Under the pieces are notes generated by a model. The model saw only the letters and a list, made by a program, of their open reading frames with translations. It made no database searches and was not told the origin of the DNA. Source: Johnsonella ignava ATCC 51276 (GTDB lineage Bacteria > Bacillota > Clostridia > Lachnospirales > Lachnospiraceae). From it: DNA of 64,000 nt. Where the stretch lies: NCBI RefSeq assembly GCF_000235445.1, contig NZ_JH378832.1:153457-217456 (forward strand), written 5' to 3'. Shown here piece by piece: positions 35,006 to 44,442 of the stretch; position 1 is the first letter of the stretch; each line of letters begins with the position of its first letter. Made by a program: the position numbers and the translations under genes.

Positions 35006-36220
35006 TTAACCTATTTTTTTCTTATGTTCATCAAGCAGTTTATTTAAACGGTCAGCAGGAGTAAGAAGAGCACTAAGTGAAGCATCATGATTTAAATTGT
35101 CTATTATAAGAGCTATATATTTACTCATATCAACATTTACATAGTAGGGCTTTGAAAGAAGTTCAGCCGACTGATATACAAGATTGGTTGTAAAAAGTCT
35201 GTCTATCAGCCCCTTTTCATAATACTCATCAAACTTTGCAAAGCCGTTTGTAAACAATCCGAAAGTAGAACATATAAATATCCTGCCTGCCTTTCTCGCC
35301 TTTAACTGCTTTGCCGCCTCAAGCACTGTCCTGCCTGATGAAATCATATCATCTATTATAAGCATATCCTTGCCCTCTACGCAGCTGCCTAAAAATTCAA
35401 TATCTATCACAGGGTTTACACCTTCTACAAATATCGAATAATCACGTCTTGTATAAAACATACCCATATCAAGTCCCAGCATATTTGAAAAATGAACCGC
35501 CCTTTTCATACCGCCCTCATCAGGGCTTATAACCATCATATGTGTACTGTCAACTGCAATATCAGGCTGAGATTTAAGAAGCGCCTTTATAAATTGATAT
35601 ATAGGCTGTACTGTTTCAAAACCTTTAAAAGGTATAGCATTCTGCACTCTGGGATCATGTGCCTCAAATGTAATCAGATTATCCACCCCCATCCTTGCCA
35701 GTTCCTGAAGTGCCGTTGCACAATCAAGTGATTCCCTTGCAAGTCTGAGAAGCTGTCTGCCCTCATATAAAAACGGCATAATTACATTGATTCTTCTTGC
35801 CTTTCCGCCTACAGCACCTATAATCCTTTTTAGATCCTGAAAATGGTCATCAGGAGACATATGGTTTGTCATACCGAAAAGTGAATATGTAAGGCTGTAA
35901 TTGCATACATCAACCATAAGATATAAATCTCCGCCTCTTATAGAAGCATCAATAGTACCCTTTGCCTCACCTGAGCCGAACCTGCTTATGGTAGACGGAA
36001 CTATATAGCTGTCTCTTTCATAACCTGTAAAGATTATATTGGATTTATGTTCGCTCTCTTTTTCATTTCTCCACTGCACAAGATATTTATCCACTTTTTT
36101 TGCAAGCATATCACAACCTTTAAGAGGAACAAGACCGAGCGGTCCTACCGGTATTGTCTCAATTTTACCGTCTGAGTTTGTATAAAATATACTCTCATCA
36201 TTAAGTTCAGTATTTGGCAT
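35006..36220 (-). CDS. prs: ribose-phosphate pyrophosphokinase (long form)
   Basis: 404 residues, about 90 longer than classical Prs. PRPP-loop LIIDDMISSGRTVLEAAKQL, GGMKRAVHFSNMLG and the tandem NVIMPFLYEGRQ / ITFEAHDPRVQNAIPF regions identify a PRPP synthase. It makes PRPP from ribose-5-phosphate and ATP for nucleotides, His, Trp and NAD. The extra length includes an N-terminal extension (about 1-50) and insertions around residues 85-120. AGGAG precedes the ATG. No glmU gene is adjacent. Confidence 0.88.
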   Translation of the reverse strand: MPNTELNDESIFYTNSDGKIETIPVGPLGLVPLKGCDMLAKKVDKYLVQWRNEKESEHKSNIIFTGYERDSYIVPSTISRFGSGEAKGTIDASIRGGDLYLMVDVCNYSLTYSLFGMTNHMSPDDHFQDLKRIIGAVGGKARRINVIMPFLYEGRQLLRLARESLDCATALQELARMGVDNLITFEAHDPRVQNAIPFKGFETVQPIYQFIKALLKSQPDIAVDSTHMMVISPDEGGMKRAVHFSNMLGLDMGMFYTRRDYSIFVEGVNPVIDIEFLGSCVEGKDMLIIDDMISSGRTVLEAAKQLKARKAGRIFICSTFGLFTNGFAKFDEYYEKGLIDRLFTTNLVYQSAELLSKPYYVNVDMSKYIALIIDNLNHDASLSALLTPADRLNKLLDEHKKKIG

Positions 36221-36302
36221 AATTTCTCCTGTTTTATAAACTGCTATTATTAATTATTATTATACAGCCTCCGGTACATATTTACCTCATGGCTTTTTTA
36301 AG

Positions 36303-37283
36303 TTACAGTTTCCTCCTTAAATCACTTCCATACAGCGGAAGTACAGTATATAAGCCTGATATCCTTGATGTTATCCTTTCACTGTATGTATCCCTGAGCA
36401 TCTTCATTGACAGGTTTGTAGATATAACAGTAGACTTCCCAAGACTCATTCTACGATTAATTATATAAAAAAAATGTGATATAGTAAAGTTATTTACAAG
36501 CTCAGTTCCAAGATCATCTATTATAAGCATATCAGTCTGTGAGAAATCTTCATTAAGCTGCTGCTCATCATTTTCAGGTTCGGTATCAAACTTAGCCTTA
36601 CCCGCTCTGTCAAAAAAATCAGTTGCACTCATATAGATGACACTATAATTTCTGTCAAGAAGCTCCTTTGCGATGCAGTGTGAAAGAAAAGTCTTTCCTA
36701 CCCCCGTACTTCCCGTAAATAATATATTTTCACCTGAGTCCGGAAAATTATCGGAAAATTTTTTGCATATATCAAACACCTTACTCATATACTGCTTCTG
36801 TGTCATTCCTACACCCGGTATTATGTTTTTATCATCAAAATATTCAAATGAAAAGGTATTAAAATTTTCCTTTTTCAATATATTATCCATATTGGACTGT
36901 GAATAAAGAAGTTTATTTATCTTCTTCTTAAAGCAGCGGCATTTTTTCCCTTCCTTAAAGCCCGTATCAAGACATTCACCGCATATGTAGTGCATCTGCA
37001 TATAATCTTCGGGAAAACCGTTTTTCTTAAGGAGAAGCTGTTTTTTATTTTTTATATCATCAATTTCTGCTGAAAATTTATCAAGTTCATCGGCATCGCC
37101 TCCACGCATTATACTTTTATACTTTTCAAGTGCTAAAGCTGCAGGTCTTGAATCAAGCTCTTTCATATAAGGTATTTTTTTATATACCTGAGCCTTTCTC
37201 TTTTGCAAATCCCATCTCGCATCAGAACGTATTTTTTCATATTCCCGCATTATAGCATTGTACTGTGAATTGCTAATTGACAT
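36303..37283 (-). CDS. DnaC/DnaI-like helicase-loader ATPase
   Basis: 326 residues. N-terminal helical region with a Cys cluster (CGECLDTGF...KCRCF, Cys101/104/115/117), probably a zinc site as in DnaI. AAA+ core with Walker A FTGSTGVGKTFLSHC (191-198) and Walker B MLIIDDLGTEL, then NRRMSLGKSTVISTNLS and RITSRI. It loads the replicative helicase. The DnaD-domain gene directly upstream, a primosome partner in Firmicutes, supports this. AAGGAGG sits before the ATG and there is a separate promoter. Confidence 0.9.
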   Translation of the reverse strand: MSISNSQYNAIMREYEKIRSDARWDLQKRKAQVYKKIPYMKELDSRPAALALEKYKSIMRGGDADELDKFSAEIDDIKNKKQLLLKKNGFPEDYMQMHYICGECLDTGFKEGKKCRCFKKKINKLLYSQSNMDNILKKENFNTFSFEYFDDKNIIPGVGMTQKQYMSKVFDICKKFSDNFPDSGENILFTGSTGVGKTFLSHCIAKELLDRNYSVIYMSATDFFDRAGKAKFDTEPENDEQQLNEDFSQTDMLIIDDLGTELVNNFTISHFFYIINRRMSLGKSTVISTNLSMKMLRDTYSERITSRISGLYTVLPLYGSDLRRKL

Positions 37284-37309
37284 AGTACCTCCTTACAAGC
37301 CGTAAAACA

Positions 37310-37339
37310 ATTATATCCAAATAAAATCACAAATGTTAA
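37310..37339 (-). promoter_or_regulatory. promoter of the helicase-loader gene
   Basis: TTAACA (37339-37334), 18-base spacer, perfect TATAAT (37315-37310) on the minus strand, about 20 bases of leader. Confidence 0.5.
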
Positions 37340-37438
37340 AGAAAATAATATTCATAATGGTGAAAAATACCTGCAATTTCAGTACTTAAAAAACATTTAA
37401 TCAGCATTACCGTAAAACTTTTTAGATAAAAAACCGAA

Positions 37439-38587
37439 TTAATTACGGTTAAGTTTAAGATTAAGCCTGTCAAGCACTGCACTGTCAAGGTCATCATTTC
37501 TCTGCTCAAAATTATTAAAACCTGTTTTTGCACAGGTCCAGTTTTTATACTTTACAGGCTTTAAAGACTTAGCTTTTTTAACAGCATAAATATCATGTGA
37601 ACTTTCAGTATCATCTGAATAACCTGCCTCCTCATGCAGCCATCCTGAAAGTATTTTGTCGGCATATTTAAAGCTCGGAGTCTGTATAAGTTCCATTGTC
37701 TTATCACAGGCGGCAACAATTTTATCCGCTGTAAATTTCCACTCATTAAACCATTTATCAACATATTCCTGTTCAATTCTTCCCAAAGCCCTTCCCTTTA
37801 TGCCAAATGATTTCATTATAAGATTTATGCTCCTGTTAAAAGCGATGTTTTCACTCTTTGCTTTTTCTATACTGTCTATGCCCTTTGATTTCCAGTTCAA
37901 TGCTACCGTTTCTATATACCTCATCGAAGTTTTCCTGTTTTGCACACATATCTCTATAAGATAGGTTATAAGCTCTGAGGACATATTTAGCACATCATAC
38001 ATATATGCCATACTTAAAGTATCGGCAGAGGAAAAAGGTTTTGCAAGGTATTTCTGTGCACAGTAAATCAGGGTTGCGAAATCTTTATCATTTTCAAGGT
38101 CTATAAGATTGACCTTTGACTTGTCAGGTATTTCGGATATATCACTCCCGGATATAACCCCCTCAGATATATCATTGTCAGATATATTATTGTCAGCCAT
38201 ATCATAATCATACCCTATTACATCATTCTTAGAAAGTGATACGGCATTTTTTATTCCCCGTATTTCCTTAATATCATGCTCAATATTTTTGCTCTCAGCT
38301 TCAGATTCATTATCAGGCAAATACATACCGCAGTTATTACAGGTATCCTCATATACCCTTATAAGCCCCTCTTTTTTCCAGTAGTCAACTGCCCTTATAA
38401 TGTCTTTAAAAGTAAGACAGAGAACTTCAGCCATAGCATCTATATTAAGTTCCTCTTTTGCATGACATGACAAATAAAGGTAAACCTTTATATATTCACC
38501 ATTAGCTTTTACCATATATTTATTAATAAAAGTATTTGATATAAGCGTAACATCACCTACATCAAGACTGTTAAAAAATATCTTCAT
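37439..38587 (-). CDS. DnaD-domain replication-initiation protein
   Basis: 382 residues. The N-terminal winged-helix-like region (about 25-85: EYIKVYLYLSCHAKEE, FKDIIRAVDYWKKEGLIRV) is followed by an acidic, Asp/Ile/Ser-rich linker (about 100-165). The C-terminal DnaD domain (about 170-250) contains SMAYMYDVLNMSSELITYLIEIC, MRYIETVALNWKSKGI. These proteins remodel DNA at origins or restart sites and recruit the helicase loader, whose gene follows. AGAAGG lies six bases before the ATG. Confidence 0.85.
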   Translation of the reverse strand: MKIFFNSLDVGDVTLISNTFINKYMVKANGEYIKVYLYLSCHAKEELNIDAMAEVLCLTFKDIIRAVDYWKKEGLIRVYEDTCNNCGMYLPDNESEAESKNIEHDIKEIRGIKNAVSLSKNDVIGYDYDMADNNISDNDISEGVISGSDISEIPDKSKVNLIDLENDKDFATLIYCAQKYLAKPFSSADTLSMAYMYDVLNMSSELITYLIEICVQNRKTSMRYIETVALNWKSKGIDSIEKAKSENIAFNRSINLIMKSFGIKGRALGRIEQEYVDKWFNEWKFTADKIVAACDKTMELIQTPSFKYADKILSGWLHEEAGYSDDTESSHDIYAVKKAKSLKPVKYKNWTCAKTGFNNFEQRNDDLDSAVLDRLNLKLNRN

Positions 38588-38747
38588 ATCATGCCTTCTT
38601 CCGCAGTATTATCCCAAGTAGTACAGGCTTTGCATAAATTGCAAATCCTCAGCAAACAATGACTAAATCATCATTTTCTGAATTAATTTTTGCCTATGTC
38701 TATGTAAATAATACCATAGCTTAAAGCAAAATAAAATAGTTGTGAAG

Positions 38748-38792
38748 CACAAAAGAATCCACAATATTATCGACATTGTGGATTCTTTTGTG
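38748..38792 (-). terminator. 18-bp perfect hairpin after murC
   Basis: Stem 38748-38765 with 38775-38792, loop nine bases, starting 28 bases after the murC stop codon. There is no good T-run, so its termination strength is uncertain. Confidence 0.5.
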
Positions 38793-38819
38793 TGTTGATG
38801 ATGTGGAAATGTTGATAGT

Positions 38820-40199
38820 TTAATTTCCTGTAAGGTGTTCAGCCACCTTAACAATATCTCCTGCACCCATAGTTATGCACAAATCTTCCGGAAGAAGATT
38901 TGTAAGTAAAAAATTTTCTATGTTATCAAATGAATTTATATAATATGCTTCAACACCTTTTTTAAGTAATAAATTAACTATATCTTCCGAGCTTACTTCC
39001 TTATTATCCTTTTCTCTGGCTGCATATATATCTGAAAGTATTACAAGATCCGCCATTGCTAAAGAATTTGCAAAGTCATTTAAAAAAGCCTTTGTCCTGC
39101 TGTAAGTATGCGGCTGAAATACACATACAAGTCTTTTATGCGGATATTTTGAAATCGCACTGAGCGACGCCATTATCTCCTGCGGATGATGTGCGTAGTC
39201 GTCAAATATATTTATATTGCCTCCTATACACCCCTTAAATTCAAGCCTCCTGCCTACACCTCTATATTCCTGCAAGCCTTTTAAAATATCCTCAATCCCT
39301 ATACCAAGTTTTAATGATGCGGCAGCGGCGGCAAGTGAATTATCAACATTATGCCTGCCCATCACACCTAGCTGTACATGTCCAAGTTCATCTTTAAAAG
39401 CCGTAATGTTATATGAAGCAATGCCGTGAGAATCAAAATCTATATTATCCGCATAAATATCACTTTCTTTGCCTCCGTAAAGCACTACACTGCCTTTAAA
39501 TCCGGCAGTCAGCTCATCTATATCCTTAATTTCAGAGTTTATAACCAGGATGCCGTTATCGGATATGTTATTTATAAAGATTTTAAACGAGTTTCTTATA
39601 TCATCTATATTATCAAAAAAATCAAGATGATCTTCTTCTATATTTAAAATAATTCCTATATACGGCTTTAATTCAAGAAAGCTGTTTTTATATTCACATG
39701 CCTCTGTTAAAAATATCTCTCCTGCTCCTATATGTATATTGCCTCCTATAAGATCAAGCATCCCTCCAAGTGATATAGTAGGATCAAGCCCCGCCTTTAC
39801 CAAAATATAGCTTAACATTGAAGTTACGCTTGTTTTACCGTGAGTCCCGCTTACTGCAATAGAATATTTATAATTTTCCATAAGTTGAGCAAGAAGCTCA
39901 GCCCTGCTTAAAAGCGGTATATTCAAACTAATGGCTCTTCCATATTCGGGATTATCTTCTTTTATAGCCGCAGTAAATACTACACAGCCTGTATCAGCGG
40001 TTATATTTTCTGCTTTATGCCCGTAACATATATATGCACCTTCACCTTCAAGCTCAGTGCATATACTGCCCGGCAAGGTGTCGGAACCGCTTATTTTAAA
40101 TCCCCTTTTAATAAGAATTTTTGCAAGTCCGCTCATGCTTATTCCGCCTATTCCTATAAAATGAATATGCTCCGGTTTGTTAAAATCTATTCTATACAT
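38820..40199 (-). CDS. murC: UDP-N-acetylmuramate-L-alanine ligase
   Basis: 459 residues, full length. N-terminal HFIGIGGISMSGLAKIL, ATP-binding VSGTHGKTSVTSML, NIEEDHLDFF and DDYAHHPQEI motifs identify MurC, which adds L-Ala to UDP-MurNAc in the cytoplasm as the first step of the peptidoglycan peptide. No strong ribosome binding site is visible before the ATG. It stands between queT and the DnaD gene rather than in a mur cluster. Confidence 0.96.
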   Translation of the reverse strand: MYRIDFNKPEHIHFIGIGGISMSGLAKILIKRGFKISGSDTLPGSICTELEGEGAYICYGHKAENITADTGCVVFTAAIKEDNPEYGRAISLNIPLLSRAELLAQLMENYKYSIAVSGTHGKTSVTSMLSYILVKAGLDPTISLGGMLDLIGGNIHIGAGEIFLTEACEYKNSFLELKPYIGIILNIEEDHLDFFDNIDDIRNSFKIFINNISDNGILVINSEIKDIDELTAGFKGSVVLYGGKESDIYADNIDFDSHGIASYNITAFKDELGHVQLGVMGRHNVDNSLAAAAASLKLGIGIEDILKGLQEYRGVGRRLEFKGCIGGNINIFDDYAHHPQEIMASLSAISKYPHKRLVCVFQPHTYSRTKAFLNDFANSLAMADLVILSDIYAAREKDNKEVSSEDIVNLLLKKGVEAYYINSFDNIENFLLTNLLPEDLCITMGAGDIVKVAEHLTGN

Positions 40200-40283
40200 A
40201 ATAATTTAAGTTATATTCCCTGGTATATGAAATATTTAAAAATCTCCTTAACTTGCCTCAGATATTTGTGATTATATTATTTG

Positions 40284-40346
40284 TTCAGAAAAACACTGTT
40301 TTAGTACTTCAAAACACTGTTTTAGTACTTCCGGTGTTTTTCTGAA
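40284..40346 (-). terminator. terminator hairpin after queT
   Basis: A perfect 13-bp stem (40284-40296 with 40334-40346) whose large loop consists of a duplicated 21-base unit. It lies 12-74 bases after the queT stop. Minus-strand T content after the stem is moderate. Confidence 0.55.
40290..40331. repeat. exact 21-bp tandem duplication
   Basis: The 21-base unit at 40290-40310 recurs exactly at 40311-40331, inside the loop of the queT terminator hairpin. Each unit begins with the end of the stem arm, so alternative stems can form. Confidence 0.9.
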
Positions 40347-40357
40347 ATTTAACTTTC

Positions 40358-40876
40358 TTACAGCCTCTTGGAATTTGAATGTTCTGCCGTAAATATAAAT
40401 TTTTTATATTTTGAAAGTGTAAAGCTCAGCATATTGCCAAGTACGCATACTGCGATAAACTCTCCGGCACCTACCGTCAGCATCATAAATGGTATAAAAT
40501 CATTCATTCCATAAGCATATTTTAGCACAAACGGTATTATAAGTATATTGGCAATTACAGGGGGGAGGCTGGCAATATATTTTTTTTCTCTAAGCATATA
40601 GGTACCTGCGGCACCTATAAGTGTCGCAAGGCTTCCAAATACAATATCGGCAGCCACTGCACCTGCAAGAAAATTTGCTATAAAGCAGCCTATAAAAAGT
40701 CCCGGCACAGCTGCCGGAAAGAATATAGGCAGTACGCACAGGACTTCGCTTATTCTAAACTGCACCGGCCCGAAACTTATAGGTGCAAATACAAGTGTAA
40801 GTGCTGTATAAATACCTGCCGTCATAGCCGCATACGCTATCCAGAGTGCAGGATTTTTACTATTATTTTCAAACAT
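40358..40876 (-). CDS. queT: QueT-type queuosine-precursor transporter
   Basis: 172 residues with about five hydrophobic helices. TLVFAPISFGPVQFRISEVLCVLPIF and GCFIANFLAGAVAADIVFGSLATLIGA are typical of PF06177 (QueT). These are S components of ECF transporters predicted to import preQ1/preQ0 for queuosine. No preQ1 riboswitch is visible, because the gene follows aroK by 15 bases. The ATG at 40876 has GGAGAG upstream; the longer frame starts with TTG. Confidence 0.88.
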   Translation of the reverse strand: MFENNSKNPALWIAYAAMTAGIYTALTLVFAPISFGPVQFRISEVLCVLPIFFPAAVPGLFIGCFIANFLAGAVAADIVFGSLATLIGAAGTYMLREKKYIASLPPVIANILIIPFVLKYAYGMNDFIPFMMLTVGAGEFIAVCVLGNMLSFTLSKYKKFIFTAEHSNSKRL

Positions 40877-40891
40877 ATTTCTCTCCAAAAT

Positions 40892-41455
40892 TTATGTTAA
40901 AAGCTTACAGGTTATCTCTTCAACAACCTTTTTTATGCTCTTTTTAACCTCATTTACAGTGATGTCGGCATATCTCTCATAATAAGGAAGCCTTTCATAA
41001 TAAAGGCTTTTTAAGGTCTGTCCAGGTGCAAAGCTCACACCTCTCGCCCTGAGATCTCCAAGTCTTGATTTTAATGCACCGTATGGAAGTTCAAGATATA
41101 CCACGGTGCTTATTTTTTTTAGATTTTTCATGGCAGACTCACCATATATAACGCTTCCGCCGGGTGCAATTACATAACCGCTTATATCAAGCTCTGCATT
41201 TACCTGTTCTTCTATCTTCCTAAAACCGTCATCACCGTATTCTTCAATAAGCTCCTTAAGCAGCTTATTATATTTTTCCTGTATTATAATATCAACATCT
41301 ACAAATTTCATTCCAAGTCTTTTTGCAAGAACCACACCGACAGAGCTTTTTCCCGATGCCGGCATACCTATAAGAGTTATATTTCTTGGAAGTTTTGAGC
41401 GATCAGTTTCTACAGATTGACCAAATTTCTGAACAGATTTTATATTTTCATCCAT
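40892..41455 (-). CDS. aroK: shikimate kinase
   Basis: 187 residues. An N-terminal extension of about 25 residues precedes Walker A IGMPASGKSS; then KFVDVDIII (shikimate-binding Asp), FRKIEEQV, APGGSVIYG and the lid RPYYxRYAD-like YYERLPYYERYADI. It phosphorylates shikimate for aromatic amino acid synthesis. The ribosome binding site is poor for any start; the ATG at 41455 is preferred over a TTG at 41476. It lies between the pyrophosphatase gene and queT. Confidence 0.88.
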   Translation of the reverse strand: MDENIKSVQKFGQSVETDRSKLPRNITLIGMPASGKSSVGVVLAKRLGMKFVDVDIIIQEKYNKLLKELIEEYGDDGFRKIEEQVNAELDISGYVIAPGGSVIYGESAMKNLKKISTVVYLELPYGALKSRLGDLRARGVSFAPGQTLKSLYYERLPYYERYADITVNEVKKSIKKVVEEITCKLLT

Positions 41456-41493
41456 ATTGTTATAATTTACTTTCAATATATTTTAAAACTTTA

Positions 41494-43152
41494 TCAAAGC
41501 ATTGCCTGTGCACCAGATGTAAGTGCCGGTACGAGCTGTTTTTTTCTTGATACAACACCGGGCAGTTCAAGAACTTCATTCTCTGTAAGACTCTCAGCTG
41601 CGACTCTGAATGATTCGCATGCAAGCTTACCCGCACCGTTTCCTACACATATAAGCCTTGTTTTTTGCTCAAGTATATTGGTAAGCATAAGAAATATCAT
41701 ATCTTCCTCAATATCCTTAAGTATATCGCTCATGTAAGGTACAAGCCTGTCTTTTATATCTGAAAGTTCATCCTCATTAAGTGAACTTATCTGACCTATA
41801 CCTATATTTATCTTCCCAAGAGTAAATCTCTTATAATCCTGTTTAAATATCTGCTCATCAGTCTTGTTTTTTAGATTGCTTGCTGCTGCAAACATCTTAT
41901 TTGCATATTCTTCTATATTTATGCCTGCTTTTTTTGCAAGACTGAGACCTGCCTCTTTATCAATATCAGTACATGTAGGTGAGCGAAATAAAAGTGTATC
42001 CGATATTATAGCCGAACACATAAGACCTGCCATCTGAGGCGGTACATCAATATTCTTTTCCTTAAACATCTGATATATTATAGTTGATGTACAGCCAAGA
42101 GGCTGGTTTCTAAAATATACAGGTCCTGCGGTACTTATAGTGCCAAGTCTGTGATGATCTATTATTTCAAGTATATTGGCACTTTCAACGCCTTCTGCCG
42201 CCTGGATCTTTTCATTATGATCTACAAGAATTATATTTTTTCCTTTTGCCCCAAGCAAATTACGCCTTGATATCATTCCCTTGTATTTACCGGTTTTATC
42301 AAGTACAGGAAAATACCTGTGTCTTACACTTGCCATTATTTCCTTTATATCATCAAGATAATCATCTTCTGAAAAGGTTATAAGATTTTCAGAAGTCATA
42401 AAAAAGCTTATAGGCATTGACTGGTTTATAAGACCTGCCGCCGCAAAGGTATCATTAGGCGTTGTCATCACTGTTGTATTGTTTGCCTGTGCAAGTTTTT
42501 TTATCGTTTTTGAAGCATCGGCACCTGCACATACAACTATACATGCCGCACCCATTTCAATGGCACAAAGCTGTGATTCATAACGATTTCCTAGTATTAC
42601 AAGATCCCCCTCTGATATATACTGCTCCATAATATCAGGATTGGCTGCGGCTATAAGAACTTTTCCTTTGTTAAAGTATTTCTGTGCATCTCCTGTTATA
42701 AGCTCAGCCTCAAGGGTATCGAGTATATTTTCATATTTTGTATTGGCTTTTGACAAGGTTGAATTATCGTATATATTCATATATGAGCTTGCTATGTCCT
42801 TTACGGTTATTATACCTTCAAGCCCTCCCTTGCTGTTTACTACCGGCAGAGTCGGCACATCAAGCTCTTTCATCAGGTTCCATGCTCTTTTTATTGAAAT
42901 GCCCCTGTCAACACCCTTTGTCCGGCGAAATTCTATGTCCTTCACCTGAGTTTTTACATTTTTTATAAGCCTTGGAACCTCAGCTCCGAAATAATTAAGC
43001 ACAAAGCCGGTTTCCTCATTGAGCTCACCTGCTCTTGCAGGTTCAAATGTTTTTTTTTCAGTTTGTTCTTTAAAATAGGCATAAACTATTGCCGAACATA
43101 TTGAGTCGGTATCAGGATTTTTATGACCTATAATTATAGTCTTCTTTTCCAC
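41494..43152 (-). CDS. CBS/DRTGG-regulated manganese-dependent inorganic pyrophosphatase
   Basis: 552 residues. DHH-type catalytic motifs: GHKNPDTDSICSA at the N-terminus and EIIDHHRLG after the insert, with a C-terminal DHHA2 domain (RKKQLVPAL). Between them lie a CBS pair (about 70-125 and 255-310) split by a DRTGG domain. In this subclass adenine nucleotides inhibit or activate hydrolysis of pyrophosphate through the CBS domains. The start codon is GTG at 43152; the frame matches GHKNPDTDS at residue 9, so no longer N-terminus is expected. Confidence 0.92.
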   Translation of the reverse strand: MEKKTIIIGHKNPDTDSICSAIVYAYFKEQTEKKTFEPARAGELNEETGFVLNYFGAEVPRLIKNVKTQVKDIEFRRTKGVDRGISIKRAWNLMKELDVPTLPVVNSKGGLEGIITVKDIASSYMNIYDNSTLSKANTKYENILDTLEAELITGDAQKYFNKGKVLIAAANPDIMEQYISEGDLVILGNRYESQLCAIEMGAACIVVCAGADASKTIKKLAQANNTTVMTTPNDTFAAAGLINQSMPISFFMTSENLITFSEDDYLDDIKEIMASVRHRYFPVLDKTGKYKGMISRRNLLGAKGKNIILVDHNEKIQAAEGVESANILEIIDHHRLGTISTAGPVYFRNQPLGCTSTIIYQMFKEKNIDVPPQMAGLMCSAIISDTLLFRSPTCTDIDKEAGLSLAKKAGINIEEYANKMFAAASNLKNKTDEQIFKQDYKRFTLGKINIGIGQISSLNEDELSDIKDRLVPYMSDILKDIEEDMIFLMLTNILEQKTRLICVGNGAGKLACESFRVAAESLTENEVLELPGVVSRKKQLVPALTSGAQAML

Positions 43153-43177
43153 TTACTTTAATTTCCCTTATATATAA

Positions 43178-44275
43178 TCAATTCTTAAGCTGCTCAAGAA
43201 TCTCGCTTACATTATCCTTTGTAACCTCAGTATATCCAAATGCATTTCTTGCTTCAACCGCTTTTTTGTTTATAAGTGAAATGCTTGATTCTGCCGCCGT
43301 CTGTGCCTGAAGCGTACTGTTTTCATATAAAGTTCCGCCAAGCTTTCCTGAAGAGATGCTGCTGCATGTTTCTTTAGTAGTATTTACAGCAACTATATAA
43401 ATATTTTCTCCGGGGCTTCTTCCTGCTTCCTGTGCACCCTCAACAGCCCCAAGTGCAGCCTCTGTATCGGCACAAAATACCACTTCCGCCTTATCCCCGA
43501 ATTTTGCAATTACATCTATAATAGCCTGTTTTGCAGCGGCACGATTATAGTTTACACCTATTTTAAAAAGTTCTTCTCTTCCAAGACCCGCATCTGCGAT
43601 CGCCTTAACACAGTCATCACTTTTTAATCCTGTATCTATTATATCAGCATCGCCTTGTAAAAGTACATAGCTTACTGTACCGTCCCCATTTATATCACCT
43701 TTATTGCTATATGCCGCTATCATGTTGCCGAGCATTTTCCCTGCTTCTTCCACATCACCGCCTACATATGCCGCCCTTATGCCCTCAGTTGCCCATCTGC
43801 CTTCTTCCGCATATGACGGTTCCCGATTTATGATTATAACAGGGATCCCTGCAGCATCGGCTTGTTTTACATAATTTTCAGTCTCAGAAGGTTTTACCGG
43901 TTCTATTATAATTGCATCAAATCCGGAACTTATAAATTCATTCACATTATTTGTCTGTTCGTCCCGACTTCCTGCCGCATCCTTAATAATTATATTTTCC
44001 GCTTTACAGCCTATATCCTCAAAACTTTTCTGAAGTTTTTCTTTATATGATGCACTGAAAGCATTTTCTATATTATACATAGATATACCTATCTTAAGCT
44101 CCCCGGCTTTTATTCCCTCCTGCAGACTGTCCTGTGCAGCTGCCGAGCCTCCGTTTTCCTGCTGTGCTTTGGAAGATGCTCCTGAGCCTTTATCTCCTTT
44201 TCCGGAACAGCCTGCCAGAATATTGGCTGCAATCAGTATGGCTGTTAATGCCATAATTCTTTTTTTAATCTTCAT
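43178..44275 (-). CDS. MglB-like galactose/glucose-binding lipoprotein
   Basis: 365 residues. Lipoprotein signal with a lipobox ending AGC (LAANILAGC-like, Cys22), a Ser/Lys/Gly-rich linker, then a periplasmic-binding fold. It holds the MglB-type calcium loop DINGDGTVSYVLLQGD and AAAKQAIIDVI. Such proteins bind galactose or glucose for the MglAC transporter. No transporter genes follow; the pyrophosphatase gene does. The start at 44275 is set by AGGAAGG upstream and the lipobox; the longer frame (44377) would bury the signal. Confidence 0.85.
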   Translation of the reverse strand: MKIKKRIMALTAILIAANILAGCSGKGDKGSGASSKAQQENGGSAAAQDSLQEGIKAGELKIGISMYNIENAFSASYKEKLQKSFEDIGCKAENIIIKDAAGSRDEQTNNVNEFISSGFDAIIIEPVKPSETENYVKQADAAGIPVIIINREPSYAEEGRWATEGIRAAYVGGDVEEAGKMLGNMIAAYSNKGDINGDGTVSYVLLQGDADIIDTGLKSDDCVKAIADAGLGREELFKIGVNYNRAAAKQAIIDVIAKFGDKAEVVFCADTEAALGAVEGAQEAGRSPGENIYIVAVNTTKETCSSISSGKLGGTLYENSTLQAQTAAESSISLINKKAVEARNAFGYTEVTKDNVSEILEQLKN

Positions 44276-44442
44276 CCCTGTTTTTCCTTCCTCATTTATC
44301 TGTATCAATATTTTATTTATGTGTATACAGCTTAAAACAGCATACCTGCATATTTGCAAAAGGTCTGCTGTCAGCATGTAAAAAGCCCATAAAGCATATC
44401 AGTCAAAATATTTAACTAATATAATAACACACACCTGACGAT

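Noticed and set aside
40877..40900. preQ1 riboswitch before queT
   Set aside because: Only 15 bases separate queT from aroK, too short for a leader, and no preQ1-type sequence is visible.
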